Source: Monodelphis domestica
Lineage: Eukaryota > Chordata > Mammalia > Didelphimorphia > Didelphidae
NCBI RefSeq assembly: GCF_027887165.1
Contig: NC_077227.1
Location: 352,490,207-352,554,206, forward strand
Length of the DNA: 64,000 nucleotides
Direction of reading: 5' to 3'
In this document: piece by piece, positions 44,156 to 54,847 of the stretch
Position numbering within the stretch: position 1 is the first letter of the stretch
Layout of the letters: every line of letters starts with the position of its first letter
Made by a program: the position numbers and the translations under genes
Notes under the pieces: model-generated
What the model was told of the DNA's origin: nothing
What the model saw: only the letters and a program-made list of their open reading frames with translations
Database searches by the model: none

Positions 44156-44520
44156 CTGCAAAGCAGAGGAAGGAGAGGGCAAGTTAGGCAGGGCAGGGGC
44201 TCCCCCTGCTGGGGACAAGGGAACATTACCTCTCCCACCCTGAGCCTCCCCATCCTCACATGACTTGCCCTGGATTTCCCATACACAGGGCACTGACCTG
44301 GGCACCAGGGGAGGCAGGAAGGGTAAGGTACAACCCAGCTACCAAGGAGATAAAGTGGTGGAGCCCTGCAGGGGCCTGGACACCTGAGTCTACAAACACT
44401 ATAATTCAGTATACAACTTAGCTAGACTTATATATATAGACTTATATAGACTTAGCTAGTATACAACCAAGCTTAAATTCTTCTAGTCCAGCCCCCTCAC
44501 CTTTTACTTTTTACAAGCTT
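44156..44520 (-). other. ATOX1: ATOX1 intron 3, start of unique part
   Basis: Intron between the coding exon 3 and the 3' UTR exon. Near 44405-44470 the words AGTATACAAC and CTTAGCTAG recur within 65 bp in a short AT-rich imperfect repeat. Confidence 0.5.
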
Positions 44521-44521
44521 T

Positions 44522-44758
44522 GAGGCAGCTCTATGGACCTGTGGATAAAATGCAGGACCTGAAATCAGAAAGACCCAAGTTCAAATCCTACCTCAGCCAC
44601 TAGCTAGACTGAGCTCTATGCCTCAGTTTTCCTCCTCTGTAAAATGGAGGTAATAATAGCACCTGCCTCCCAGAGTTGTTCTAAGATCAAATAAGATATT
44701 TTATAAAGCACTCTGCAAATTTTAAAATGCAACATAAATATTAATGATGATGATACCA
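44522..44758 (+). repeat. CORE-SINE, near full length
   Basis: GACCCAAGTTCAAATCCTAC, CTCCTCTGTAAAATGGAGGT and AAAGCACTCTGCAAATTTTA. Confidence 0.8.
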
Positions 44759-44914
44759 ATGATGGAAGTTTCCATACCCCATAAGTATTATATTTAGACT
44801 TTCATAACCTATTGGAATGCATCCCATTATCTTCACAGAAGCTAACATTAAACTAAGCAGAAGAAATAATCTTCAAGGTGGGTTTTCAGTTCTCTTTTTT
44901 CAAGATGGATGCCA

Positions 44915-45066
44915 GAGGCTAATATGGAAATAAGTTTTTCATGACTGCATGTATAATCTACATCAAATTGCTTGCCTTCTCAAGGGTGGGGAGGGAGAGA
45001 ATTTGGAACTCAAAGTTTTAAAAAATATTTTTAAAAAAATTTTTACCATGTAACTGAGGGAAAAAC
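44915..45066 (+). mobile_element. L1 3' UTR terminal fragment
   Basis: ATCTACATCAAATTGCTTGC, GGGGAGGGAGAGAATTTGGA and ACTCAAAGTTTTAAAAAATA. Confidence 0.75.
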
Positions 45067-45133
45067 AGCAAGAAAAGATGGATATTGGGTGTGCTTCTGT
45101 CACTTCACAACTCCCTTAAGAATTCCCTAAAAC

Positions 45134-45320
45134 AGGGACAGCTAGGTGGCTCAGCGGATAGCGCCAGGTCTGGAGGTCCTGGGTTCAATCTAACTTCATA
45201 CCCTAGCTATGTGAACTTGGGCAGCTCACTTAATCCTAACTGCAGAGCTCTTAACACTCTTCTGCCTTGGAACTGTTCATTAGATTGGATCCAAGACAGA
45301 AGGTAAGAATTGTCTTTAAA
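45134..45320 (+). repeat. SINE1-type SINE
   Basis: Head GGGACAGCTAGGTGGCTCAG, CAGCTCACTTAATCCTAACT, tail ATCCAAGACAGAAGGTAAGA. In ATOX1 intron 3. Confidence 0.9.
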
Positions 45321-45623
45321 ACTGAAGCCCAAAGGTGGTGAGTCAATTTGTTGAAGGACATGCCACAGGTTTCTCCCCACAAGGCTCTCAGGGGGCTGGA
45401 GCTCGCTCTTGGCCTTCTCCCCCATCTATCTTGTTCTCATTCTCATCCAGGGGCACTCCCCACCATTTTCAGAGCAGGAAGCCCCAGCTGTTGGGATACA
45501 AGTGGCTGAAGCCAAAACACGGAGGTAAAAGGGTCAGAAGCAGCCTTGCTTATTCTCTAGCTTTAGAGCTCTCCACCCCTGCTGAGGGGGGAGCCCTGTT
45601 CCCAGAGCCCGGGCCTGACTGAC

Positions 45624-45794
45624 CTGCCCCCTTGGGTCCATCCTGCCGGCCAGAGGCTGCTGCTTGCAGCTACTTGGCTCCCAGGTAGGTGATGGTCTTC
45701 CCCGTTTTCTTCAGGGTCTCCAGCAGGGTGTCCACACTATGCTCTGAATCGATGCACACCTTCTTGTTGGGCAGGTCGATCTCAAACTGGACCC
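45624..45794 (-). CDS. ATOX1: ATOX1 exon 3 (C-terminal half, stop codon at 45672-45670)
   Basis: ATOX1 is the small cytosolic Cu(I) chaperone that hands copper to the ATP7A/ATP7B pumps. On the minus strand the acceptor CCCTGGCAG opens a frame (phase 1 junction) reading VQFEIDLPNKKVCIDSEHSV, then DTLLETLKKTGKTITYLGAK and a TAG stop. It has the family's beta-strand DLPNKKVCI, the second helix and the KKTGKT loop. The ending YLGAK differs from human YLGLE. Coding part is 45670-45794; the remaining 46 nt are 3' UTR up to the donor GGGGCAG|GTCAGT. Spliced with exon 2 and a two-codon exon 1, the protein would be 68 residues, the usual family length. Confidence 0.97.
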
Positions 45795-45834
45795 CTGCCA
45801 GGGATGGGAGGGAACAATCATCAGAGCTCCTGTT

Positions 45835-45968
45835 TCTTTATTAAGCACACTCTCTACAATGGCTCTATGTGGTAGGTAGGACAATATGATTCCTATTTTG
45901 TAGGCAAGGAAACGGAAACTCAGGGAGGGAAGTGACTTGCTCAAGGTCATATGATATACACTAAGGCA
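45835..45968 (-). repeat. CORE-SINE fragment
   Basis: TGTAGGCAAGGAAACGGAAA, CTCAGGGAGGGAAGTGACTT and GCTCAAGGTCATATGA. Confidence 0.65.
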
Positions 45969-45984
45969 ACATATTAGAGTGGAA

Positions 45985-46132
45985 TAGCAGCAAACTAATT
46001 TGGCTTCTGGCATTTCCCAGCTGTATGATCCAAGGCAAGTCTCTTATTCCCAACTCCCTAGTCCTTACCACTCTTGTGCCTTGGAATGAATGCGTAGTAT
46101 CACTTCTAAGACAGAAATGGTTTTAAAAAACA
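45985..46132 (+). repeat. SINE1-type SINE, diverged 3' part
   Basis: TTCCCAGCTGTATGATCCAA, TACCACTCTTGTGCCTTGGA and TTCTAAGACAGAAATGG. Confidence 0.75.
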
Positions 46133-46290
46133 AAAGGCATTGACTTAGGCGTCAGGAGACTGGCCACAAGGACCGGCTCTGTTAAATACTATATTATTGG
46201 GAGTAAGTCATTTCCCTTCTTTGGAATTTCCTTGCTTTCTTTATAAAATAGTTGGAACTGGAGCTCTTTAATGTCTATTTAAGATTTAAT
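46133..46290 (+). repeat. CORE-SINE (MIR-like)
   Basis: TTGACTTAGGCGTCAGGAGA, GAGTAAGTCATTTCCCTTCT and ATAAAATAGTTGGAACTGG. Confidence 0.6.
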
Positions 46291-46294
46291 AGTC

Positions 46295-47000
46295 CATTTT
46301 AACTCAAACCCAGTCTCCCAATCCATGTCCCAAACTGTGCTCTGTAAGAAGCAAATTTCTCTTTCCATTGTGTCTTTTTTTTTAATGTCATCTTTCAGTG
46401 AGCTGGAGGTCAAATACCACTAAGTAAATTCAGGTATAGACAACCCCTCAGAGAAAGGAAGTTAAAGAACCAAGGAACCTATGAGACAGGAAACTGATTC
46501 CACAGGCACTGCACCCCTGGGCTGCCCAGGCAAAGTAAGAAACTATGGTGGGTTCCTGAGATATGACGCGTGAGAGCTAGTGGGTGGAGAAAAGAGCTTA
46601 TGAGGTCAGACCAGGAGCCAGTCTGGGGCTTCTGGCGGGAGCATGGAGGGCAGAGAAATACTTAGCTACTGGCCCATCAGGGCAGCCAATAGATTAAAAA
46701 GCTACGGATCTCTCTTCTACCTTTCTTTCTCTTTACTACTACTACTACTTTGATTTAATAAAGTTATTAAGCTGCTAACAGCCTCATAATTTTAATTATT
46801 ACAGCTCTCCTAGGATAGGAGAATGCCGCTGAAGGAAAGTTTCCTTCCAACTTCCTTCCAACTCTTTCTTTGGTATTTCTGAAGTCAACATTTTGTTCTC
46901 CCCTCCAAGTTAACCTGGGATTCTCTTCTTTGGTTTCTTTTTCCTTCACTAGCCCACCACTGTGCTTGCCCATCAGACCGAGGAATGCCAACACTGCCTA
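46295..47000. other. ATOX1: ATOX1 intron 2, no repeat or gene recognised
   Basis: Unique-looking sequence with a short (TAC) run at 46735-46748. Confidence 0.35.
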
Positions 47001-47003
47001 CCA

Positions 47004-47265
47004 GGAGCTCAGTGGCGCAGTGATTAGAATACTGAAGTTACATTTGAAGTGAGAAAACCTGTTTTTAAATTTTGCCTCAGATATTTACTAACTGTATGAT
47101 CTTGTGCAAGTCACCCCAATGTTCTCCACCTCGATTTCTGTTTATTCATAAAATGGAGATAAAAATAGCACCAATCTCATAGGGTTGGTGTGACAATCAA
47201 AAGAGATAACATGTAAAGCACTTTGCAAACTCTGTAGTCCTATATAAATGTTAGTTATTATTATG
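47004..47265 (+). repeat. CORE-SINE, full length
   Basis: Head GAGCTCAGTGGCGCAGTGAT, TGATCTTGTGCAAGTCACCC, tail CATGTAAAGCACTTTGCAAA and TATAAATGTTAGTTATTATT. Confidence 0.85.
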
Positions 47266-48034
47266 ACTTCTCTGTTCTCCTTACCTGGTGGATGGGATCT
47301 ACTGGCCTCAGGTTGCCAATGCAAGTATGGAATTCAATTCAGCATTAATTAAGAATCTGAATGAAAGGCACTGTGGGAATCATTGGGGTAAAACCAAAAC
47401 TGGGCCTTCCCTCAAGAAGACTAAATTCACTCAGGTAGAAGGGAGACTACAACATACAAAGTAAATTCAAAATCATTCAAAATCATTTCAGGAGTGGGAG
47501 AAAGCTAAGAACATGAGGGACTAGAAAGATGATGAGAGAAGAATTCCAGAGATTTCTCTTATCATGAGAAACAGAGAAAGTTTGGAGACAAGATAGAGGA
47601 AAAGAGAATGGGTTCCAGTTCCAAATGTGCTGAGTTTGAGATGCTGAAGGAATATTCAGGAAATGTCAAAATCAGCAGTTGGCAATTGGGAACTACATTC
47701 CAGAGACTGAAGCAAAATATATAAATCTGGGAGTCATCTGTATATTAATAATCAAACCTAGGGAAAGTGTTGGCATCACTAAGAGTGAGAGCATAGAAGG
47801 AAAAAAATACCCAAGACAAAATTTTATGGGGTCTCTATACTTAATGGGCAGGAAGAGGGAAAGGGATAGTCACACAGGTAGTATGAGAACCAAGAAGATG
47901 GTTTTATGGATGCTGAGGGAAGAGAATAATCAGAGGAAGTCAAGAATGGGGGGATAGGGAAGCAAAAATTTCAAAAGTTGTATTTAGAAGTCAAGTAGAA
48001 TGGGACTCTGAAAAAGCCAATGGACTTTATCAAT

Positions 48035-48125
48035 TAAATTTTTTTTGTTGTTTTAAAATTATTTTAAGGGATGGCTCTCTGGGTAAGAATAGAGAGGGAT
48101 ATAGTTGGAAATGAATGTGATTTAA
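48035..48125 (+). mobile_element. L1 3' UTR fragment
   Basis: AAGGGATGGCTCTCTGGGTA and TAGTTGGAAATGAATGTGAT match the end of the L1 3' UTR. Confidence 0.6.
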
Positions 48126-48315
48126 CAATTAACGAGCTGTGTAATCTTAAATAAAACACTTAACCTCTTTCTGTACTTTAATCTCATCAGTAAAATAGAG
48201 ATAATAAGAACATCCATTTCAGGAGGTGATTATGAAAATCAAATGAGACTATTCATATAAAGCACTACTTATCCTTTAAAGCACTGTATAAATGCTAATT
48301 ATTATTGTTAGTCTT
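48126..48315 (+). repeat. CORE-SINE
   Basis: GAGCTGTGTAATCTTAAATA, TCATCAGTAAAATAGAGATA and AGCACTGTATAAATGCTAAT. Confidence 0.75.
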
Positions 48316-48638
48316 TGTCTCAAGGGAGGACTTTATGAAGGGGAGGGCATTGGGAAGTGACAATATTTTTTAAAGGACATCCAATAAAGCATTTACTTAA
48401 TTTTTAAAAAATAAGAGGGAGACAATGGAAGTAATGTGTAGATGACGTAAAAGTTTTAGGAGAATGGATATTGATCAAGAACAAGATCATGAGGGAATGG
48501 CAGAATGAAGGAAAGGTATTTTTAAGGATGGGACAGACCAGAGGATGTTTGTAGGTGAGCAAGAAGGAGCTAGCAGTTAAGGAGACTGAAGAAAGATCCC
48601 AGAAGAGATCAAGAAGGAATGAGATCAAAATTATAAGA

Positions 48639-48751
48639 GGGGGCAACTAGTTGACGTAGCCTGAAGACAGGAGGTCCTAGGTTCAAATCTAACCTCAGGC
48701 ACTTCCTAGCTGTGTAATACCTGGGCAAGTCACTTAAAACCTCCATTGCCA
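48639..48751 (+). repeat. SINE1-type SINE, 5' half, abutting a second copy
   Basis: GGGGGCAACTAGTTGACGTA through GGGCAAGTCACTTAAAACCT and CCATTGCC, where the next SINE1 begins without a gap. Confidence 0.85.
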
Positions 48752-50025
48752 GGGGGCAGCTGGGTAGTTCAGTGGAGACCCAGGCCTAGAAACGGGAGGT
48801 CCTAGGTTCAAATGTGGCCTCAGACACTTCCCAGCTGTGTGACCCTGGGCAAGTCACTTAGCCCCCATTGCCTAGCCCTTACCACTCTTCTGCCTCGAAA
48901 CCAATATACAGTATTGTAAACCTCAAAATTTCTCAGACTTATGAATGTTAGGGGTTTCCCCCATTGGGGAATCTTCTACTTAAAAAAATTCCCTAGCAGA
49001 TGGTGAGAACTCTACTTGAGTGTGGGGGCTCCTAGCTATGGGAGTGTCCCTGCTCAACCCTACTTAAGACTGTTTTAGGACAGAAACCGGCTTGCTAAAC
49101 AATGAAAGTACTTTGATCCATGCTTATGGAAGGGACAGGAAGTTCTTTGAGTCATGACTGTTTTAGAATTGATACAATGGGATACTAAGTACCTATAAAG
49201 GTGGGGCAACTTGTAAACTACTTAAACCTAAAAGGGTGATAACTTATTCAGAGGTTTTTTCTAATGAAATTTGTTGACACAGCAGCATTTTTTCCTGACT
49301 TACTAAAGAGATTAAAACTACTCAGCTGTGAATTCAAAATGGGCAGTCCTTTAGAAACATCTACAGTGATTGGTAGATGTAAGGACTTAGGGGAGGTGAC
49401 AGAGGAGATTTTGCCCTTAAAAATAAGAGCTTGGATCTCATTCAGGAGAGGAATCTCGATTTCTGACTCTCATTCTGAAGGAGAGTTCCTTGAGGAGATC
49501 CTCTGAGGGACTCTGCCCCTCTGGGGTAGGAGCTCTGGAGGCTCTTGAGAGAGGCCCTTTGAAACAATCTCTGGCTGGAAGACTCTTTGAGGAAGGACGC
49601 TGGCCTGGTGTCACTAGTATCCTTGTTTAGTCAGACTTTGTGGTGAGTTTTAAAAAACTGACTGATTTCTCTTTTAAGACTCAGGTCTAGGCCATATTGG
49701 CTTGAGGCCCTTCATACTTATTCCTTTCTTACTCTCTCTCTCTCTTTCTTTGATTACTCATTGTATTGTTAATTAAAATCTCTATAAAACCCAATTGACT
49801 TGGGTATTTGAATAATTGGGAATATTTCCCTGGCGACCACCTTATATTTGATTTTAAATCCAAGACACTGTAGTGAAACATATTTCTGCGGTCAAATTTA
49901 CTCACCCTCTCTTATATCTATCACAATTTATATCTTCCACTATTTTAATCACTACAGTTTAAGACCTCAACCATTTTAAATCTCACAGTATTGATTCTAA
50001 GAGAGAAGGTAAAGGTTTTTTTTAA
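48752..50025 (+). repeat. SINE1-type SINE, split by a solo LTR
   Basis: 5' part 48752-48914: GGGGGCAGCTGGGTAGTTCA ... GCCTCGAAACCAATATACAG TAT. 3' part 49986-50025: CAGTATTGATTCTAAGAGAG AAGGTAAAGG plus T/A-run. Removing 48915-49991 restores a continuous SINE. Confidence 0.9.
48915..49985 (+). mobile_element. Solo LTR of an endogenous retrovirus-like element (1071 bp)
   Basis: The insert begins TGTAAACCTC and ends AAATCTCA (TG...CA), flanked by the 6-bp duplication CAGTAT (48909-48914 and 49986-49991). Length and termini fit a single LTR left after recombination. TATA-like CTATAAAACC lies near 49784, favouring plus orientation; another TATAAAGG lies near 49195. No gag, pol or env remnants are present. 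A 6-bp duplication is common for class II (beta-like) elements, but the class is only inferred. Confidence 0.75.
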
Positions 50026-50029
50026 ATGG

Positions 50030-50910
50030 ACAGATTTGTCGTGGTAAGAAGAAAGTCCATCTACTCATCAAAGAAAGTAAAAGATAGAATGAGAATGAAT
50101 GGAAGTAGATATTTTTTAAAAAGAGGATAGTTGCAACAGAGAGCTTCTATTTTCTCAGTAAAGCAGAAGTCAAAGACTTCTGTTCAGAAAGAGAGTAGAA
50201 AGAAGTTTTGGAATGACCATTATAGAAAGTATGATATAATAAGTCTATTTAGGAAAAATAAAAGGATTTTAGGGCACAAGGGAAGGCATAATTATCATTA
50301 AATGCATTTGTAGTGTAAAGAGAGGGTACAACTTTTTCCAGTAGTTTTCAGCAAGACATAAGAAGCAAGAAAAAGTGAATGGGGTTTTGCAAGGCTTACC
50401 TGGTAAAAAGACAAAAGGGCAAGAGTCAACCATAGGGTCAAGTCTTTGAAAGGACAGAAATGAAATCAGAACAGGAATGATACATGAATTAAGAAAACAC
50501 TTAAGATACATGAATTAGGAGATGTAGAGGGCCTGGAGGTCACAGTAAAATTGAAGTATAGGTTTTAGGAGGGCTAAGGCAGAGGGAAAGATTGAAAAAC
50601 AGGAGGTTAAATTAAGAAAGAAAAGTTTTGGAGGTCTGAATCGAGGAAGCTGAATATCAGAGCAAGGATCTGGGTGTAGCTGAGGTGGAAGGTCAAGGTA
50701 CTTGAAGAGACACTGACTTAAACAATGATGTCCCCAAGGATAATAAGCATAAGATTTAGGCTACTATGAGCCAGGTAAGAAAAAAGATTAACAATGACCA
50801 GGAGACTCCAACTGAATTGACTGCCAACTAGTTTTAATGTCCCAGCAGCAGAGGAAACATAGGTGGTAATTAGATCCTTAGGAGCAGGGCTGAACTTACC
50901 CATTCTGGAG
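50030..50910. repeat. Diverged purine-rich repeat, probably same unassigned family
   Basis: Composition and words such as GAACAGGAATGATACATGAA and AGGATAATAAGCATAAGATT resemble the unassigned repeat at 47330, but the match is loose. Confidence 0.25.
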
Positions 50911-51167
50911 CCTTATCTTAAAAAGGTGGCTTGGCAGAGTCCATCCCAAAAGCCCTCTGAATACAATGCAGAGTTTCCAAACTCTGAGTTCTAGGAAAGC
51001 AAATTTCCTCTGCATTCTGCCCTTCCCCCACTAATCCTACCCCCAGTATTCTTGATGCTCTTAGGCTTTGATCTGCTCTGGGTTAGCTTCCCCTCTCAGG
51101 TACCTGGATGATGAGCTAGCCTAGAGTTCCTTTCAAAGGAGGACTTCTACTTCCTCTGGCTCCCAGA

Positions 51168-51388
51168 AGCCAGTTCAGTTGTTTCAGTTGTGTCTGACTC
51201 TTCTTGACCTTATCTGGAGTCTTGGCAAATTTCTACCCCAGTTCATTCTACAGATAAGGAAACTGAGGCACATTGGGTAAAATGATGTGCCCAGGGTCAC
51301 ACAGCTAATAAGTGTCTGAGGCCAGATTTGAACTCAAGAAATGAGTCTTCCTAACTCAAAAGTCTAGAATTCTATCCACTGCACCTTT
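51168..51388 (-). repeat. CORE-SINE with RTE/BovB-like tail
   Basis: TTGTTTCAGTTGTGTCTGAC, GATAAGGAAACTGAGGCACA and AGAATTCTATCCACTGCACC. Confidence 0.82.
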
Positions 51389-51537
51389 TATAGAATAGAA
51401 AATAAGATATGCTTGATAAATTGCTAAGGTAGTAAATGTTAACAAAACAAACAAATGAGACATTTTCAAGCAATCTCAGAGAAGTGTTCAAATGGGAAGG
51501 GGTGAGATCTAGGCCCCAGCTAGGGGTCTGGCACAGT

Positions 51538-51692
51538 TCTGGACCAAAGACACTTAAAAGATGAAAAGAACCTTTAAGGCCATTTAATCTAACACTTATT
51601 TAGGGAGAAAAATGAGGATGGAAATAATTTGTCTAAAGTCATGCACAGAATTAGTTGGTAGATTTAAGACTTAGAACCTGGTCCCATTGGGG
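51538..51692 (-). repeat. MIR-like ancient repeat
   Basis: AAAGATGAAAAGAACCTTTA, TTAGGGAGAAAAATGAGGAT and GACTTAGAACCTGGTCCC. Confidence 0.5.
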
Positions 51693-51965
51693 GAAGCAGA
51701 CTGAGACACTCTGTTCCAGAAAACAGTTCTCTCAGACCCCTACCTAGGGAACAATCGAACATGAGGCTCCCTCTACCCAACAGATTCAAGATCTGGGATA
51801 GTATTTTGTCTGTAATATGCCAGGTCTGAAATGCCTATCCTTCTTCCCAAAATTCCTCTACGGAAAAGAGAAAAGGACCCTCTTAGAGGCTCATATTTCT
51901 AAGCAGAGACCCTCTGGGGAAAGCAACTTCCATGTGACTAAAGGGAATGGCACTAGATTCAAGAG

Positions 51966-52418
51966 CAGGGCTTAATGTTTTTGTGTCCCCTTTGGACATT
52001 CTGGTAAAACTTGTAGATCCCTTCTCAGAATAATGCTTTTAAATGTGTACAATAAAATACACAGAAATTACAAAGGAAATCAATTATATTAAAAGACATT
52101 TATTTAAAATTTAGTTGTGATTGGTTTATTTCAATTGTGTCTGACTCTTTGCAACCTTATTTTGGAGTTTTCTCGCAAAGACACTGAAGTAGTTTGCCAT
52201 TTCCTCCTCCAGATCATTTTTACAGATGAGGAACTGAGGTAAAAAGGGTTAAGCGACTTGCCCAAGGTCAGATAGCTATTAAGGGTCTGAGGTCAGTTTT
52301 GAACTCATAAAGATAAGTCTTCCTAATTTCCAAGCCCAGTGCTGTCCACCGAGACACCTAGTTACTGCCCCTCCCAACAAACACACATGTATGTAAGCCC
52401 CCAGATTAAGAACCCCTG
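51966..52418. mobile_element. hAT-like MITE, split by a CORE-SINE
   Basis: Left end CAGGGCTTAATGTTTTTGTG, GATCCCTTCTCAGAATAATG; right end GCCCCCAGATTAAGAACCCC TG. Ends are inverted-repeat-like (CAGGGxTTAAT). The SINE occupies 52118-52374. Confidence 0.55.
52118..52374 (-). repeat. CORE-SINE with RTE/BovB-like tail, full length
   Basis: TTTCAATTGTGTCTGACTCT, AGTAGTTTGCCATTTCCTCC, GACTTGCCCAAGGTCAGATA and CCGAGACACCTAGTTACTGC. Confidence 0.88.
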
Positions 52419-52419
52419 T

Positions 52420-53195
52420 GAGCCAAGTAACTCAGCTCAGAGCTGCCATCAGGGGTCAGTAAGCTCTTTCACCTGAAGAAATGGTGGCAATCCTGAGGGA
52501 AATCAGACCTCACAAGCAGGCAAGGGAGAAAGAAGAGAAAAAGAGACTAAGAGAGTGGAGAGATAATCAGAGAAAAAGCAAGCTGGACAATGAGAAAAAG
52601 TAGGCAAAACAGAGAGAGATACAGGTGTCCCTCCCTCAGGCATGTTCCAAGAAGCTCTTCAGCACCAGGGAGTAAGCACGCTCACCTTTCCATCTATAAC
52701 AAGGGAGGGAGCTGGAGACTGGGACTAACTAGTGCCTAAGGAATCCACACTACCCTGGACTTCCAGTTAGCCCAGGCTTGAACAAGTTCCTGCCCTCTCT
52801 AGTGGTTCTCCTGCCAGCCTATCGCAGGGCACAGGGCTTTTCCTAGGTGCCACTTGCTGAAGTACTCTACAAGGGACAGGATGAAAATCATCAGGATATC
52901 TGCAGACACCAACATATACAAACATAAGCTTGGTTTTCTCAAGAACTTGTCAAATGCATAGTTTACTCCTCCCGTAAAAGTTGACACTTGAGATTTTCTT
53001 TGTTTCTCTCCCCTGTCCCCACCCCCCCACTGGCCCAGCTTCACTTCTGTATCAGTTCAAGAAATTAGAATTCAGCTCCTAACAAAGAGAGGGACTCAGT
53101 GTTGATCCTCCCTTCCTCAATAGTCACAGGCAGCCAGCAGGGCTCCATTCTAGTCCCTGAACGTTGGCTGCCCTGCTAGCTAGCCTCAAAATTCA
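52420..53195. other. ATOX1: ATOX1 intron 2, no repeat or gene recognised
   Basis: Purine-rich at 52500-52625; otherwise unique-looking. Confidence 0.35.
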
Positions 53196-53197
53196 AG

Positions 53198-53332
53198 CCC
53201 CTATGAAAGTGTCTAGGGAAAAGGCAGTTACACTTTTGTGTCTCTATCCCCCATCCCCACTGACATCCCCAGAATAGGGCCTTGCATACAGTAGGCACTT
53301 AATAAATCTCATTGAACTAAATGGAATAATAA
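53198..53332 (+). repeat. L2 LINE 3' end
   Basis: GAATAGGGCCTTGCATACAG and TAGGCACTTAATAAATCTCA with ATTGAACTAAATGGAAT. Confidence 0.7.
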
Positions 53333-53419
53333 AAAAATCAGTGATTAAATGAGAATAACCTATCTCCTTGCTCAAAGTATCTTGACAGTGGATTAACACT
53401 ATCTTCTTTGTATATGACC

Positions 53420-53592
53420 AAAGAGGCCTGGTATGGTAGAAAGGGAGTCCTCAATGAGGCCTTAGGAGTTTTGGGTTCTAATCCTTCCTCTGACACTAAG
53501 TAATGATATGATTCTGAGCAATTCACTTTCCTCCAGATCTCCATTTCCTAATCTGTCACATAAGGGGCTAGAGAAGCAGATACTGATAATCT
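53420..53592 (+). repeat. CORE-SINE (MIR-like)
   Basis: TTTTGGGTTCTAATCCTTCC, TTCTGAGCAATTCACTTTCC and CATTTCCTAATCTGTCACAT. Confidence 0.65.
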
Positions 53593-53792
53593 ATTCCAAA
53601 TAGTCTTTGAGTCCATAATAAGCTACTACATAATAAAAAAATAGTAAATATAAATATAAAAAAATAATTTAAAAAGTACTTTGCTCAGAGGTAATAGAAG
53701 AGCATGCAGAGACACTTGTAACTGGCCTCAACCTTCCCTGTATTTCCTAGGCTCCTCCATTCATGCTCTCCAGCCTCCTCCATCCCACTTAC

Positions 53793-53868
53793 CACCCAGC
53801 TTGTTGAGGACTCTGGTGACTGCATTAGAACAGCCCTCGCAGGTCATATCCACAGTGAATTCATGTTT
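53793..53868 (-). CDS. ATOX1: ATOX1 exon 2 (metal-binding MxCxxC half)
   Basis: On the minus strand the acceptor TTTTGATTTCAG opens KHEFTVDMTCEGCSNAVTRV followed by LNKLG, and the exon ends after one base of the next Gly codon (GGGTG|GTAAGT). This is the first beta strand, the copper-binding MTCxGC loop and the first helix of a ferredoxin-like heavy-metal-associated domain. Both copper-ligand cysteines are intact; the loop is CEGC where human has CGGC. The start codon must be in exon 1 (MP in other mammals), which I cannot find in the remaining 10 kb to the right. Intron 2 runs 45795-53792 (8.0 kb). Confidence 0.97.
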
Positions 53869-54004
53869 CTGAAATCAAAAGAGGAGAAAGGTTAGCAAAT
53901 TGGTCCCCCAGGAGGCCGCCTCTCACCTGACTAGGAAGCTTGTGGGAGTTATAGAAAACCCAACCACGAAGGAGGAGTGAGAAATGCTGCTTCTCTTTAA
54001 AGCT

Positions 54005-54662
54005 AGTCAACAGGCATTTGTTAAGGGACTACCAGGTGCCAGGCATGGCGCTGAGGGCTGGAGATACACAGGAAGGCAGAAGAGAATCCCTGCCTTTGAG
54101 GCAATGGAGAGACAAGAAAACAACTATGTATAATAAACAAGAGAGATACAGAATAAATTGGATGAGGCATTAGAGAGGAAAAAGGAAAGGCTTCTTAAGA
54201 GAAGTGGAGATGACAAAGGAAAGTACTCCAGGCATGAGAAAAAGCTCCAGAGTTGGGAGATGGACCATGTTGTGAAAGAACAGCAATGAGGAAAGGCACT
54301 GCCAGAAGAGGCCGGGGAGGGTGGAAGGTGGAAGAAGCCTGGAAAAGTAGGAGGTTGCCAGGCTGTGATCAGCTCTGAATGCCAAACACGGTATTTTAGA
54401 TTTTATTCTAGAGGGGATAGAGTTTACTGAGTGGTGGGGGAAATGCTCAGATCTGGGCTGCAGGAAGATCATTTTGACAAATGAGTGGAGGATAGACTGG
54501 AGCAGGGAGACCACAGGAGGAAGACAGACCCACTAGCAGGCTATTACAGTAACACAAGGGTGAGGTGATGAGACCCTGCACCAGGATGGGGGCACTATCA
54601 GAGGAGAGAGAGAGAAGGGGGCATATGCTAGAGATGAAAGCAATGGGCTGGGCAACAGACTG
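54005..54662 (-). repeat. L2 LINE, antisense, about 650 bp
   Basis: TCAACAGGCATTTGTTAAGG, ACCAGGTGCCAGGCATGGCG, CTCTGAATGCCAAACACGGT, GAAGATCATTTTGACAAATG, GGCTATTACAGTAACACAAG and ACCCTGCACCAGGATGG run in antisense L2 order. Directly downstream of ATOX1 exon 2 in plus coordinates. Confidence 0.8.
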
Positions 54663-54846
54663 AAAGGGAGAGAGGGAAAGAGAGACAGACAGAGACAGAG
54701 AGGAAGGGGGGGAGAGGGAGAGAGAGACAGAGGGGGAAGGGAGAAAGGAAAGGGAGGAAGAAAAGAGTGACAAAGAAATGAGAGAGAGAGAGGGAGGGTG
54801 GAGAGAGAGGGAAGGAGGAAGAGAGAGGGAGAAAGAAGGGAAAGGC
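54663..54846 (+). repeat. GA-rich simple repeat
   Basis: Near-pure AG tract; the 136-codon Ser/Pro/Leu minus frame here is compositional. Confidence 0.92.
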
Positions 54847-54847
54847 A

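Larger units (their letters stand above)
47330..48640. repeat. Long diverged interspersed repeat, family not assigned
   Basis: Segments 47330-48030 and 48320-48640, broken by an L1 tail and a CORE-SINE. The word pattern ATATAAATCTGGGAGTCATC ... TCAAACCTAGGGAAAGTGTT is shared in order with 60660-60720, and AAGGATGGGACAGACCAGAG is another landmark. Purine-rich on the plus strand. It may belong to an old LINE or a DNA element; a repeat library is needed. Confidence 0.4.

Noticed and set aside
43545..44305. Minus-strand frames of 139, 161 and 107 codons
   Set aside because: They overlap each other and the ATOX1 3' UTR exon and its flanks, with no recognisable domain.
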